Of a stretch of DNA of 64,000 bases, positions 31,317-39,887 are shown piece by piece. A program made the translations under genes and the position numbers. Every line of letters starts with the position of its first letter. Position 1 is the stretch's first letter. The notes beneath the pieces are model-generated. The model was not told the origin of the DNA. It did not search any database and was given only the letters and a program-made list of their open reading frames with translations. The stretch is from Saccharopolyspora shandongensis (GTDB lineage: Bacteria > Actinomycetota > Actinomycetes > Mycobacteriales > Pseudonocardiaceae), in contig NZ_FNOK01000016.1 of assembly GCF_900106995.1 (NCBI RefSeq), forward strand, positions 1 through 64,000. Reading direction: 5' to 3'.

Positions 31317-31769
31317 TCAGGGCATCAGCCCGGCCGCGACGGTCGCACCGAGCTCCCAGCAGGCCTCCAGCGCGTCCTTGTCGGGCTGGCCGAGCACGGT
31401 GACCGGTTCCGCGACCTGCTGCCACGACAGGCCGGTCGTGATCGACCGGATCGCGCGCAGCGCGCCCTCCACGCCCTCGTTGCCGTGCACGTAGCAGCCG
31501 TACGGCCGGCCGATCGTCGAATCCAGGCACGGGTAGTAGATCGTGTCGAAGAAGTGCTTGAGCGCGCCGCTGATGTAGCCGAGGTTCGCCGGCGTGCCGA
31601 GCAGGTAACCGTCGGCTTCCAGGACGTCGCTGGCCGTGGCGCTCAACGCCGGTCGCCGCACCACTTCGACGCCTTCGATCTCGTCGGTCGTGGCGCCCGC
31701 GACGACCTTCTCGAACATCGCCTGCATGCCCGGCGACGGCGTGTGGTGCACGATCAGCAGCCTCGGCAT
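31317..31769 (-). CDS. Flavodoxin-like NADPH-dependent FMN reductase family protein
   Basis: A 150-residue flavodoxin-fold protein: MPRLLIVHHTPSPGMQAMFE holds the FMN phosphate-binding loop (HHTPSPGMQ), with DVLEADGYLLGTPANLGYIS and AIRSITTGLSW following. This matches small flavodoxin/NADPH-quinone reductase-like proteins of actinomycetes. It starts 2 bases after the phosphomutase stop, so both are one transcript. Substrate unknown. Confidence 0.85.
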   Translation of the reverse strand: MPRLLIVHHTPSPGMQAMFEKVVAGATTDEIEGVEVVRRPALSATASDVLEADGYLLGTPANLGYISGALKHFFDTIYYPCLDSTIGRPYGCYVHGNEGVEGALRAIRSITTGLSWQQVAEPVTVLGQPDKDALEACWELGATVAAGLMP

Positions 31770-31771
31770 CG

Positions 31772-33403
31772 TCAGTCCTCCCGCACCAGGTCGGAAACCG
31801 CCTGCTTCAGCGCGTCGAGCCGGTCCGCGGCCCGCTGCTTCGCCGCCGCCAGCGGGAGTTCGCCGGCGTGCTCGACGACCTGCAGGTAGCACTTGAGCTT
31901 GGGTTCGGTGCCGGACGGGCGGATGACGACCCGGAGCCCGCCCGCACCGGTGATCACCAGCGCATCGGTGTCCGGCAACAGGTCCTCGACGTCCACAGTG
32001 GTCGCCGCGAGGCTGGTCGGCGGCCGCTCGCGGAGCCGCGCCATGATGCGCGGGATCACGCTGAGGTCCGCGACTCGCACGGAAACCTGGCCGGTCTGGT
32101 GCACGCCGTGCTTCGCGGACAGCGCGTCGAGCAGCTCCGGCAGGCCGCTCCCGGACGCCTTCAGGGTGGCGGCCAGGTCGCTGCCCAGGACGGCGGTGGA
32201 GATGCCGTCCTTGTCGCGCACGGCATCCGGGTCGACGCAGTGCCCGAGCGCCTCCTCGTAGGCGTAGACCAGGCCGGTTCCGGCGCCGTCGCCGGCGCGC
32301 ACGAGCCACTTGAAGCCGGTCAGCGTCTCGTCGTAGCGGACGCCGAACTCGGCGGCGATCGAGCGCAGCATGGTCGCGGACACGATCGTCGTCGCCACCA
32401 GCGGATCGGCCGATTTATCCACAGTGGACAGGATGTGCTGGGCGAGCAGGACGCCGGTCTCGTCGCCGCGCAGCATCCGCCAGGCGCCGTCCTCCCGGAC
32501 GCCGAGCGCGCACCGGTCGGCGTCCGGGTCGAGCGCGATCGCGAGGTCCGCGCCGACCTCGGCGGCCAGCGCCAGCAGCTCGTCGGTCGCCCCCGGTTCC
32601 TCCGGGTTCGGGAAGCCGACGGTGGGGAAGTCCGGGTCCGGCTTCTCTTGGGAAGCAACGAGATGCACGTCGTCGAAACCGGCGCGATGCAGCGCCTGCC
32701 GGAGCGTCTGCGCGCCGACGCCGTGCAACGCGGTCGCCGCGATCCGCAGCGTTCGCGCGCCGCCGCGCGGCAGCGTCGCCACCCGCGCCAGGTAGGCGTC
32801 CAGGGCGGAGTCGAGGATCGACCAGCTTTCCTTACGCGGCACCGCGTTCGCCGCCGGAGCCGCGGCGATCGCCGCCTCGATCTCGGTGTCGACGGGGCTC
32901 ACCAGGTGGATGCCGCCCCGCAGGTACAGCTTGTACCCGTTGTCCTGCGGCGGATTGTGCGAAGCGGTGATCTGGATGCCCGCGACGGCGTCCAGCGCGC
33001 GTGCGGCGTGTGCCAGCACCGGCGTCGGCAGCGGCTCGGGCAGCATCCGCACGTCGAAACCGGCGGCCGCCAGCACCCCGGCGGCGTCGGTGGCGAAGTC
33101 CTCCGAGCCGTGCCGCGCATCGCGGCCGACCACGACGACACCGCCGCCGTGACCACGCTCGGTCAACCAGGCCGCCACACCGGCGGTGGTGCGCACGACC
33201 ACGGCGCGGTTCATCCCGTTCGAGCCCGCGCGCACCGCCGCGCGCAGGCCGGCGGTACCGAACTGCGGCATGCCGGACATCCGGTCCGCGAGCTCCGGGT
33301 CGTCGGCATCGAGCAGCAGCTGCAGCTCGGCTTGGGTCCGAGGGTCCACGTCGCCGGCGATCCACTGCCGGGCGGCCTCGCGCAGCTGCGCGTCGAGCGT
33401 CAC
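31772..33403 (-). CDS. Phosphohexomutase/phosphopentomutase-type enzyme
   Basis: A 543-residue alpha-D-phosphohexomutase family member. The phosphoserine loop is TASHNPPQDNGYKLYLRGG, the metal site DPDADRCAL, the sugar-binding loop GYEEALGH-like (YAYEEALGHC) and the C-terminal phosphate loop IRPSGTEPKLKCYL. It is annotated PmmB in mycobacteria, next to PNP and upp; in nucleoside salvage it would interconvert ribose 1- and 5-phosphates or hexose phosphates. GTG at 33403 follows AGGAGG. The upstream PNP gene ends 122 bases before its start. Exact sugar is inference. Confidence 0.92.
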   Translation of the reverse strand: MTLDAQLREAARQWIAGDVDPRTQAELQLLLDADDPELADRMSGMPQFGTAGLRAAVRAGSNGMNRAVVVRTTAGVAAWLTERGHGGGVVVVGRDARHGSEDFATDAAGVLAAAGFDVRMLPEPLPTPVLAHAARALDAVAGIQITASHNPPQDNGYKLYLRGGIHLVSPVDTEIEAAIAAAPAANAVPRKESWSILDSALDAYLARVATLPRGGARTLRIAATALHGVGAQTLRQALHRAGFDDVHLVASQEKPDPDFPTVGFPNPEEPGATDELLALAAEVGADLAIALDPDADRCALGVREDGAWRMLRGDETGVLLAQHILSTVDKSADPLVATTIVSATMLRSIAAEFGVRYDETLTGFKWLVRAGDGAGTGLVYAYEEALGHCVDPDAVRDKDGISTAVLGSDLAATLKASGSGLPELLDALSAKHGVHQTGQVSVRVADLSVIPRIMARLRERPPTSLAATTVDVEDLLPDTDALVITGAGGLRVVIRPSGTEPKLKCYLQVVEHAGELPLAAAKQRAADRLDALKQAVSDLVRED

Positions 33404-33425
33404 TTCGCCTCCTGAGCTCCGTCGC

Positions 33426-33471
33426 GTCGTGCGCGATTTTGGTCGCTGCAGCAACCAAAACCACTCACGAC
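33426..33471. terminator. Imperfect hairpin of the GTCGTGAGTGG family
   Basis: 21-base arms with four mismatches, two of them G-T tolerant (right side CCACTCACGAC), around a short GC-centred loop, downstream of PNP and upstream of the phosphomutase start on the same strand. It may attenuate rather than fully separate the two. Confidence 0.55.
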
Positions 33472-33525
33472 CACCATCATCACGCCGACTTCAGCACCCG
33501 GCCACGCGCGAGGCAAGAGCGCCGC

Positions 33526-34335
33526 TCACGCCGCCTCGACGAGGGACCGCAGCAGCTTGCCCATCCGGCTGGCCGAGGCGCGACCGGCTTCCAGGACCTC
33601 CTGGTGGTTCAGCGGTTGCCCGCTCAACCCGGCGGCCAGGTTCGTCACCAGCGACAGCCCGAACACCTCGGCGCCATCGGCGCGGGCCGCGATGGCCTCC
33701 AGCACGGTCGACATCCCGACCAGGTCGACGCCGAGCCCGCGCAGCATCCGGATCTCCGCCGGCGTCTCGAAGTGCGGGCCCGGCAGGCCGGCGTACACGC
33801 CTTCCTCCAGCGAGGAATCGATGCCGCGGGCCAGTTCCCGCAGCCGCGGCGAGTACAGGTCGGTGAGGTCCACGAAGTTCGCGCCGACCAGCGGCGACCG
33901 CGCGGTCATGTTGACGTGGTCGCTGATCAGCACCGGCTGACCGACCTGCATGCCCTCGCGCAAACCGCCGGCGGCGTTAGTGAGCACGACCGTCCGGCAG
34001 CCGGCGGCGATCGCGGTCCGCACGCCGTGCGCCACCGGATCGATGCCCTTGCCCTCGTACAGGTGCGTCCGCCCGAGCATGACCATCGCGCGCTTGTCGC
34101 CCACCTGCAACGACCAGATCTTGCCGCTGTGCCCGATCGCGCCCGGCGCGGCGAAGCCCGGCAGGTCGGACATGCTCAGCTCGGCGGTCGGCCGGCCGAT
34201 CTCCTCGGCGGCGGGTTGCCAGCCGGAACCGAGCACGACGACCAGGTCGTGGCGGTCGGTGCCGGTGATCTCGGCGAGCTTGGCGGCGGCCGCCTGCGCG
34301 GCGGCGGAAGGATCGGAAGCAGTCGTAGACGTCAC
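33526..34335 (-). CDS. Purine-nucleoside phosphorylase
   Basis: A 269-residue trimeric (class II) PNP that splits purine nucleosides with phosphate into base and ribose 1-phosphate. Motifs: phosphate site [13 protein letters not shown] (about 35-47), [20 protein letters not shown] (about 118-127), and the base-binding [13 protein letters not shown] with [18 protein letters not shown]. It starts GTG at 34335. The product feeds the phosphomutase encoded downstream on the same strand and, for deoxynucleosides, DeoC. Confidence 0.95.
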   Translation of the reverse strand: MTSTTASDPSAAAQAAAAKLAEITGTDRHDLVVVLGSGWQPAAEEIGRPTAELSMSDLPGFAAPGAIGHSGKIWSLQVGDKRAMVMLGRTHLYEGKGIDPVAHGVRTAIAAGCRTVVLTNAAGGLREGMQVGQPVLISDHVNMTARSPLVGANFVDLTDLYSPRLRELARGIDSSLEEGVYAGLPGPHFETPAEIRMLRGLGVDLVGMSTVLEAIAARADGAEVFGLSLVTNLAAGLSGQPLNHQEVLEAGRASASRMGKLLRSLVEAA

Positions 34336-34404
34336 GCCCGCGCAGCTTAGTCCGTACCAGGCCAGGACGAAGCTCGTTCAACGGCACTCCGTGCCCTGCA
34401 GCGC

Positions 34405-36120
34405 TCAGCTGGTCTGCAGGCTCCCCTGCACCTGGTCGAGGATTTGCGCGCCGATCTCCGGGTGGCCGCCCGGCACCGTCACCCGCACGATCCACAGGTC
34501 GTTGCCGTGGCGGCTCAGCTCCGCCGAGGTGCTGAGCTGTCGCTTCGGGTTCAGCTGGCTGAACTTGGACTTCTCGACCGTCGTGTACATCAGCCGCTCC
34601 CGGTCGCTTCCGTCGGGGGAACTGGAGTTGACGGTCACCTGGAGATCCTGGTCCGCGCCGGACTTCCGCATCTCCTGCTCGTAGTCCGACATCTCGTAGC
34701 CGACGTCGAAGAAGTTGCCGTAGCGCTGGACGGCGATCTCGGTGGTGCCGTCCGGGGACACGAAGGACACGACCGCGCTGTTGGCGAAGTCGTTGCGCTC
34801 GCTGAGGAACAGCCGCCAACCGGGATCACTCGGAGCCATGATGCTGAACTCGCCACCGGTCGGCGCGGCGGTGTGCTTCGCGACGTTGCTGTGCTCGGAC
34901 AGGTTCAGCTGCACGTCTGCCGGTGTGGGCTCGACGGCGTTCGCGGCGGCGCCTGGCAGCACCGGCTTGTCCGCGATCAGCCGGGACGCGGCGAAGCCGC
35001 CGGCCAGTGCGGCGGCGAAGAGCACGACCGCGGCGACGCCGAGCGCGATTGCCGCGAGCGGCGAGCTGCGGCGCGGCTGCGGTGGCGGTTCCTTCAACGC
35101 GAACGGCGGCATACCGGGATTGCTGGCCAGGGGAGCCGAACCCTGCGCCGGCGCAGGCGCAGGCTTCGGTGCCGGTGGGGGCGACGACACCTGATGCCGC
35201 ACCTTCACCGTCGCCGCGTCCGGGTCGAGCAGCATCGAGAAGGGGCGGACGCCGGGCTCGGGCAGCAGGTGCTGGATCCGGCGGCGCGCCTCGGTCAGCG
35301 GCATCCGCTGCGACGGGTCCTTGACCATCAGGCCGCGGACGATGTCGCCGATCGGGCCGGGCCGGGTGGCCACCGGCACGGGGCCGCGCACCACCTCGGT
35401 CACGGTGGCCAGCGGGTCGTTGCTGACGTCGTAGGGCGTGCGCCCCTCGGCCGCGGCGAACATCGTCGCGCCGAGCCCCCACAGGTCGGCGGCGGCGGTC
35501 ACGCCCTGGCCCGCGGCGACCTCCGGGGCGATGAACGCCGGGGTGCCGAGCAGGATGCCGGTGCTGGTGAGGGTGTGCTCGGCGATGTTGCGGGAGATCC
35601 CGAAGTCGCTGACCTTGATCCGGCCGTCGTCGCCGATCAGCACGTTGCCGGGCTTGACGTCGCGGTGCACGATGCCCGCCCGGTGCGCGGCGTCCAATCC
35701 GGAGGCGACGCCGTCGGCGATCACCGCGAGCTGGTGGTCGTCGAGCGCACCGTGCTTGCTGAGGACCGCGGCGAGGCTCTGCGACGGTACGAGCTCCATG
35801 ACCACGAACGGTTCGCCGTTCTCGCGCGCCACGTCGTAGAGCGTCACGACGTTGGGATGCGACAGGACGGCGATGGCGCGAGCCTCCCGGAGCGCGCGCT
35901 CGCGCAACTCGGCGGCCTCCGCGTCCGGCATCCCCGGCGGGAGCTTGACCTCCTTGACCGCCACCTGCCGCCGCAGCAGCTCGTCCGTGCCGGACCAAAC
36001 GGTGCCCATCGCACCGCCGCCGAGCTTTCCGTCCAAGCGGTACCGGTTCCCGATCAACCGCCCGGCGCCGGCCTGGGTATCGGGGTCGTAGCTATCCGTG
36101 GGCACGACCATATTTTCCAT
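34405..36120 (-). CDS. Membrane-anchored serine/threonine protein kinase (PknB/Hanks type)
   Basis: A 571-residue kinase. N-lobe: YRLDGKLGGGAMGTVWSG with ATP-binding loop (about 28-45) and lysine AVKEVKLPPG; catalytic HRDVKPGNVLIG (about 150) and DFGISRN; APE motif in PAFIAPEVAA. After a Pro-rich juxtamembrane segment (PPPAPKPAPAPAQG) a single membrane span SSPLAAIALGVAAVVLFAAA (about 355-375) leads to a roughly 190-residue extracellular domain that is not PASTA repeats. The sensor domain therefore differs from PknB. The ATG is at 36120. It is transcribed away from the Mrp operon. Substrates are unknown. Confidence 0.92.
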   Translation of the reverse strand: MENMVVPTDSYDPDTQAGAGRLIGNRYRLDGKLGGGAMGTVWSGTDELLRRQVAVKEVKLPPGMPDAEAAELRERALREARAIAVLSHPNVVTLYDVARENGEPFVVMELVPSQSLAAVLSKHGALDDHQLAVIADGVASGLDAAHRAGIVHRDVKPGNVLIGDDGRIKVSDFGISRNIAEHTLTSTGILLGTPAFIAPEVAAGQGVTAAADLWGLGATMFAAAEGRTPYDVSNDPLATVTEVVRGPVPVATRPGPIGDIVRGLMVKDPSQRMPLTEARRRIQHLLPEPGVRPFSMLLDPDAATVKVRHQVSSPPPAPKPAPAPAQGSAPLASNPGMPPFALKEPPPQPRRSSPLAAIALGVAAVVLFAAALAGGFAASRLIADKPVLPGAAANAVEPTPADVQLNLSEHSNVAKHTAAPTGGEFSIMAPSDPGWRLFLSERNDFANSAVVSFVSPDGTTEIAVQRYGNFFDVGYEMSDYEQEMRKSGADQDLQVTVNSSSPDGSDRERLMYTTVEKSKFSQLNPKRQLSTSAELSRHGNDLWIVRVTVPGGHPEIGAQILDQVQGSLQTS

Positions 36121-36553
36121 GGTCGACTACCCGGCATTGGCAGAACCGGCCAGTATCGTTGCCCAGCTGCGATGAATGCCGATCCCACCGGGACGATCAC
36201 CAGGGATATCCGTGCATCGGCGTTACGAAAAGTGAACAATCCCACGCCGACGGTCGTCCCGGCAGCACCCCCGATGCCGCCAAAGGCCATTTCGTCGCAA
36301 CGAAAAACGACCTCCCATCGGCCAATATGCCGTCTGGCGCTGACTGGCTCGAACTCGTGCGTTTCGGATAAGTTGGGCTCCGATCGGACCTCGCTGTACA
36401 TCGGTGGCCCGAGCCTTCCTCAAGCCGATACGCGCAGCGGTTGCACTGCCGCGACGTCGATCGTCGCGGTGCGGCTGCGTTAACGGTGACGAACAATCCC
36501 GGTGATCGGGAGTCGGCGGGTCCGGGTGACCACGACCAGTCGTCGTCGAGGAG
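36121..36553. other. Intergenic region between kinase and Mrp operon
   Basis: About 430 bases with no supported gene. Hairpin CCGCGACG-TCGAT-CGTCGCGG at 36449-36469 sits within a larger GCAGCGG/GCGGCTGC-flanked imperfect stem about 85 bases upstream of mrpA. It could be an attenuator or an ion/pH-responsive leader. Short frames present on both strands show no domain and no ribosome site. Confidence 0.5.
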
Positions 36554-36559
36554 GTGCCC

Positions 36560-38932
36560 TTGCTCGCGTTCGTCATCGTGCACCTGCTGGTTGCTCTGGC
36601 GCTCCCGTTCCTCGCCCGGCGCAGCACCCGAGCCGCGTTCCTGACCGCGGCCGTCCCACCGGCCGCAGCGCTGGTCTGGGTGCTGGCGCAGGCGCAACCG
36701 GTGCTGACCGGACAGGTGATCACCGAGACGGTCGCGTGGGCACCGCTGATCGGGCTGGAGCTCAGCTTCCGGCTCGACGCGCTCGGGATGCTGATGACGG
36801 TGCTGGTCGCCGGCATCGGCTCGCTGGTGCTGATCTACTCCGACTCGTACTTCAGCCGCGGCGGGGGCGACGCGCGGCGGTCCGCGCCGCTGCTGCTGGC
36901 GTTCGCCGGCGCGATGCTGGGGCTGGTCTTCGCCGACGACCTGATCACCGTCTACGTCTTCTGGGAACTGACCACGATCTGCTCGTTCCTGCTGGTCGGA
37001 CAGGCCGGGATCAGCCGCGAGTCGCGGCGGTCCGCGCTGCAGGCCCTGATGATCACCAGCCTGGGCGGGCTGGTGATGCTGCTGGGCTTCGTCGTGCTCG
37101 GCGAGTCCGCGGGCACCTACCGGATCTCCGAGCTGATCGCGAACCCGCCCGGCGGCACGCCGGTCGCGGTGGCCGCGGTGCTGATCCTGGTCGGTGCGTT
37201 CACCAAGTCCGCGCAGGTGCCGTTCCACAACTGGCTGCCCGCCGCGATGGTGGCGCCGACGCCGATCAGTGCGTACCTGCACGCCGCGTCGATGGTCAAG
37301 GCCGGTGTGTTCCTGGTGGCCCGGCTGGGGCCGGTGTTCGCGGGCGTGCCGCAGTGGTGGCTGCCGACCGTGGTGTTCGGCCTGGCCACCATGCTGATGG
37401 GCGGCTGGCGGGCGCTGCACGAGTACGACCTGAAGAAGCTGCTCGCCTACGGCACGGTCAGCCAGCTCGGCTTCCTGATGGTGCTGCTCGGCACCGGCAC
37501 CTACACCGCGGCGGTCGCCGGGACCTCGATGCTGCTCGCCCACGGCCTGTTCAAAGCGACGTTGTTCCTGGTCGTCGGCATCATCGACCACCAGACCGGC
37601 ACCCGCGACATCCGGGAGCTGTCCGGGCTGGGCCGCCGGATGCCGTGGCTGGCGGTGATCGCGACCCTCGGCGCGGCGTCGATGGCAGGACTGCCGCCGA
37701 TGCTCGGCTTCGTCGGCAAGGAGGCGGCGTTCAGTGCCTACCTCGACGGCACCGGCCCGGAACCGCTGGTGGACGCGGTGCTGGTGGTCGGCTCGATGCT
37801 GACCGTCGCCTACAGCCTGCGGCTGCTGTGGGGCGCCTTCGCGGACAAGCGCGACATCGCGTCGACCGAGGCGAAACCGGCCGGCCCCGAGGCACTGCTG
37901 CCCGCCGCACTGCCCGCCGCCGCGGGCGTCTTCCTGGGCCTCAGCTACTCGGTCGTCGACAGCCTGACCAGCGCTTACGCCAGCGCCTTCCCAGTGGACG
38001 CCGACCCGTACCACCTGGGGATCTGGCACGGCTGGACGCTGCCGCTGCTGCTGTCGGCGGTCGCCGTGACCGGCGGTGTCGCGCTGCACCTCGGGCGCAC
38101 CCGCCTCACCGCGCTGCGCAGCCGGCTGCCGCGGCCGCTGGACGCCCAGCGCGGGTACGAGCGGATCATGGCGCTGCTGGAGCGGGTCGCGGTCGGCGTC
38201 ACCGGGCGCCTGCAGGTCGGTTCGCTGCCGACCTACCTCGGCATCATCCTGCTGACCGTGCTGGCGATCCCCGGCTCGGCGCTGGTGGTGCGGGCCAGCG
38301 TGCCGGAAGACCTGCGCGCCTACGACAACCTCCTGCAGCTGCCGCTGGCGATCGTGGTGATCGTCGCGGCGGTCGCCGTGCTGCGCTCGCGGCGGCGGTT
38401 GACCGCGGTGCTGCTGGTCGGCGTCGTCGGCTACTGCATCGGCGGGCTGTTCATCGTGGACGGTGGCCCGGACCTGGCGCTGGCGCAGTTCCTCGTCGAA
38501 ACGCTGACGCTGGTGGCGTTCGTGTTCGTGCTGCGCCGGTTGCCGGTGCGATTCACGCAGACCGAAACCCCGACCACGAAGGCGCTGCGGGTGCCCAAGG
38601 CGATCATCGCGGGTGCGGCCGGCGTGTTCATCTCGCTGGCCGCGGTCATCTTCAGCGCGGCCCGCCAGGCGCCCCCGGAGGCCAGCGCCGAGTTCATCGC
38701 GAACTCCGAGAAGGGCGCCGGCGCGACCAACGTGGTCAACGCGATCATCGTCGACTTCCGCGCTTTCGACACCGTCGGCGAGATCGCGGTGCTCGCGGTC
38801 GCCGCGACCGGCGTCGCCAGCCTGATCCTGGCCTCCCGGCACGAACGCCGGAAACGCAGCACCCGCGCGGCGACCATGCCGCGGATCAAGACCCCGACCC
38901 TGGCCAAGCAGCAGGAGGAGGTGCGCGAATGA
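36560..38932 (+). CDS. mrpA: Mrp Na+/H+ antiporter subunit A
   Basis: A 790-residue polytopic protein homologous to NADH-quinone oxidoreductase proton-pumping subunits. It shows WAPLIGLELSFRLDALGMLM, a core proton-channel stretch QVPFHNWLPAAMVAPTPISA (about 216-235), HGLFKATLFLVVGIIDHQTG and LPPMLGFVGKEAAFS; the last 200 residues carry the MrpA C-terminal (MbhE-like) hydrophobic part. It forms the ion-translocating core with MrpD. TTG at 36560 is preferred, with AGGAGG five bases before it; GTG at 36554 would overlap the ribosome site. The stop overlaps mrpB (ATGA). Confidence 0.93.
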   Translation: MLAFVIVHLLVALALPFLARRSTRAAFLTAAVPPAAALVWVLAQAQPVLTGQVITETVAWAPLIGLELSFRLDALGMLMTVLVAGIGSLVLIYSDSYFSRGGGDARRSAPLLLAFAGAMLGLVFADDLITVYVFWELTTICSFLLVGQAGISRESRRSALQALMITSLGGLVMLLGFVVLGESAGTYRISELIANPPGGTPVAVAAVLILVGAFTKSAQVPFHNWLPAAMVAPTPISAYLHAASMVKAGVFLVARLGPVFAGVPQWWLPTVVFGLATMLMGGWRALHEYDLKKLLAYGTVSQLGFLMVLLGTGTYTAAVAGTSMLLAHGLFKATLFLVVGIIDHQTGTRDIRELSGLGRRMPWLAVIATLGAASMAGLPPMLGFVGKEAAFSAYLDGTGPEPLVDAVLVVGSMLTVAYSLRLLWGAFADKRDIASTEAKPAGPEALLPAALPAAAGVFLGLSYSVVDSLTSAYASAFPVDADPYHLGIWHGWTLPLLLSAVAVTGGVALHLGRTRLTALRSRLPRPLDAQRGYERIMALLERVAVGVTGRLQVGSLPTYLGIILLTVLAIPGSALVVRASVPEDLRAYDNLLQLPLAIVVIVAAVAVLRSRRRLTAVLLVGVVGYCIGGLFIVDGGPDLALAQFLVETLTLVAFVFVLRRLPVRFTQTETPTTKALRVPKAIIAGAAGVFISLAAVIFSAARQAPPEASAEFIANSEKGAGATNVVNAIIVDFRAFDTVGEIAVLAVAATGVASLILASRHERRKRSTRAATMPRIKTPTLAKQQEEVRE

Positions 38933-39474
38933 CCTCGCCGACGAAGCCGAAACCGGCCTGGACGACCTGGGACGCCCCGAGCGAGCGCTGGCTGCTCTCC
39001 GGTTTCCCCCGCGAGGGGATGCAGCGGACCGTGCTGCTGGAGCTGGCGTCCCGGATCATCTTCCCGACGGTGCTGGTGCTGTCGATCTACCTGCTGTTCG
39101 CCGGGCACGACCGGGCGGGCGGCGGGTTCAGCGGAGGCCTGGTCGCCGGGCAGGCGTTCGTGTTGCGCTACCTGGCCGGTGGCCGGATGGACGACAGCGC
39201 CATCGTCTCGATGCGCCCGCCGGTGCTCATCGGCATCGGCCTGACCATCGCGACCACCTCCGCGTTCCTGCCGCTGCTGTTCGGCGGGCAGATCCTGGAG
39301 ACCGCGATCTACAAGTTCGCGGTGCCGCTGCTCGGCGAGATCAAGTTCGTCACCAGCGTGCTGCTGGACACCGGGGTGTACGTCCTGATCGTCGGCGTCG
39401 TGCTGGACCTGCTGCGCACCCTGGGCGCCGGCATCGAAGCCGACGTCGAGGCGGCGGCCAGGGGGCAGCGATGA
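38929..39474 (+). CDS. mrpB: Mrp antiporter subunit B
   Basis: A 181-residue protein with a 35-residue charged N-terminus, then RTVLLELASRIIFPTVLVLS and GHDRAGGGFSGGLVAGQAFV, the conserved MrpB/MnhB motif. Four membrane spans are visible. The ATG at 38929 overlaps mrpA by 4 bases, and its own stop overlaps mrpC. In the complex it interacts with MrpC and the C-terminal part of MrpA. Confidence 0.93.
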   Translation: MTSPTKPKPAWTTWDAPSERWLLSGFPREGMQRTVLLELASRIIFPTVLVLSIYLLFAGHDRAGGGFSGGLVAGQAFVLRYLAGGRMDDSAIVSMRPPVLIGIGLTIATTSAFLPLLFGGQILETAIYKFAVPLLGEIKFVTSVLLDTGVYVLIVGVVLDLLRTLGAGIEADVEAAARGQR

Positions 39475-39887
39475 CGATCAACCTGACCATGGCGCTCGTG
39501 CTCGCAGTGCTGTACTCGGTCGGCTTCTACCTGCTGATGCAGCGCTCGCTGATGCGGATCCTGCTGGGCATCGTGATCCTCGGCCACGGCTCGAACCTGC
39601 TGCTGCAGACCGCCGGCGGCCCGCCCGCCGGCGCCGCGATGATCGGCACCACGCCGCTGGACGAGATGGCGGATCCGCTGCCGCAGGCGATGGCGCTCAC
39701 CGCGATCGTGATCACCTTCGCGCTGACCACCTTCCTGCTGGCGCTGGCGTACCGGTCCTGGACGCTGCTCGGCCACGATGAGGTCCGCGACGACGTGGAG
39801 GACCGGCGCATCCAGCGGATGGAACGCCGCCTGGCGGAATCCGAAGACGACAGCACCGAGGAACTGGCGAAGGAGGCCGCTCAGTGA
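39471..39887 (+). CDS. mrpC: Mrp antiporter subunit C
   Basis: A 138-residue NuoK-like subunit with three spans: MALVLAVLYSVGFYLLMQRS, LLGIVILGHGSNLLLQTAG and ALTAIVITFALTTFLLALAY. The C-terminal 35 residues are charged. Start ATG at 39471 (ATGA overlap with mrpB) and the stop overlaps mrpD (GTGA). Confidence 0.94.
   Translation: MTINLTMALVLAVLYSVGFYLLMQRSLMRILLGIVILGHGSNLLLQTAGGPPAGAAMIGTTPLDEMADPLPQAMALTAIVITFALTTFLLALAYRSWTLLGHDEVRDDVEDRRIQRMERRLAESEDDSTEELAKEAAQ

Noticed and set aside
36054..36401. Minus-strand open frame overlapping the start of the kinase gene
   Set aside because: No ribosome site, no domain, and it would overlap the well-supported kinase start.
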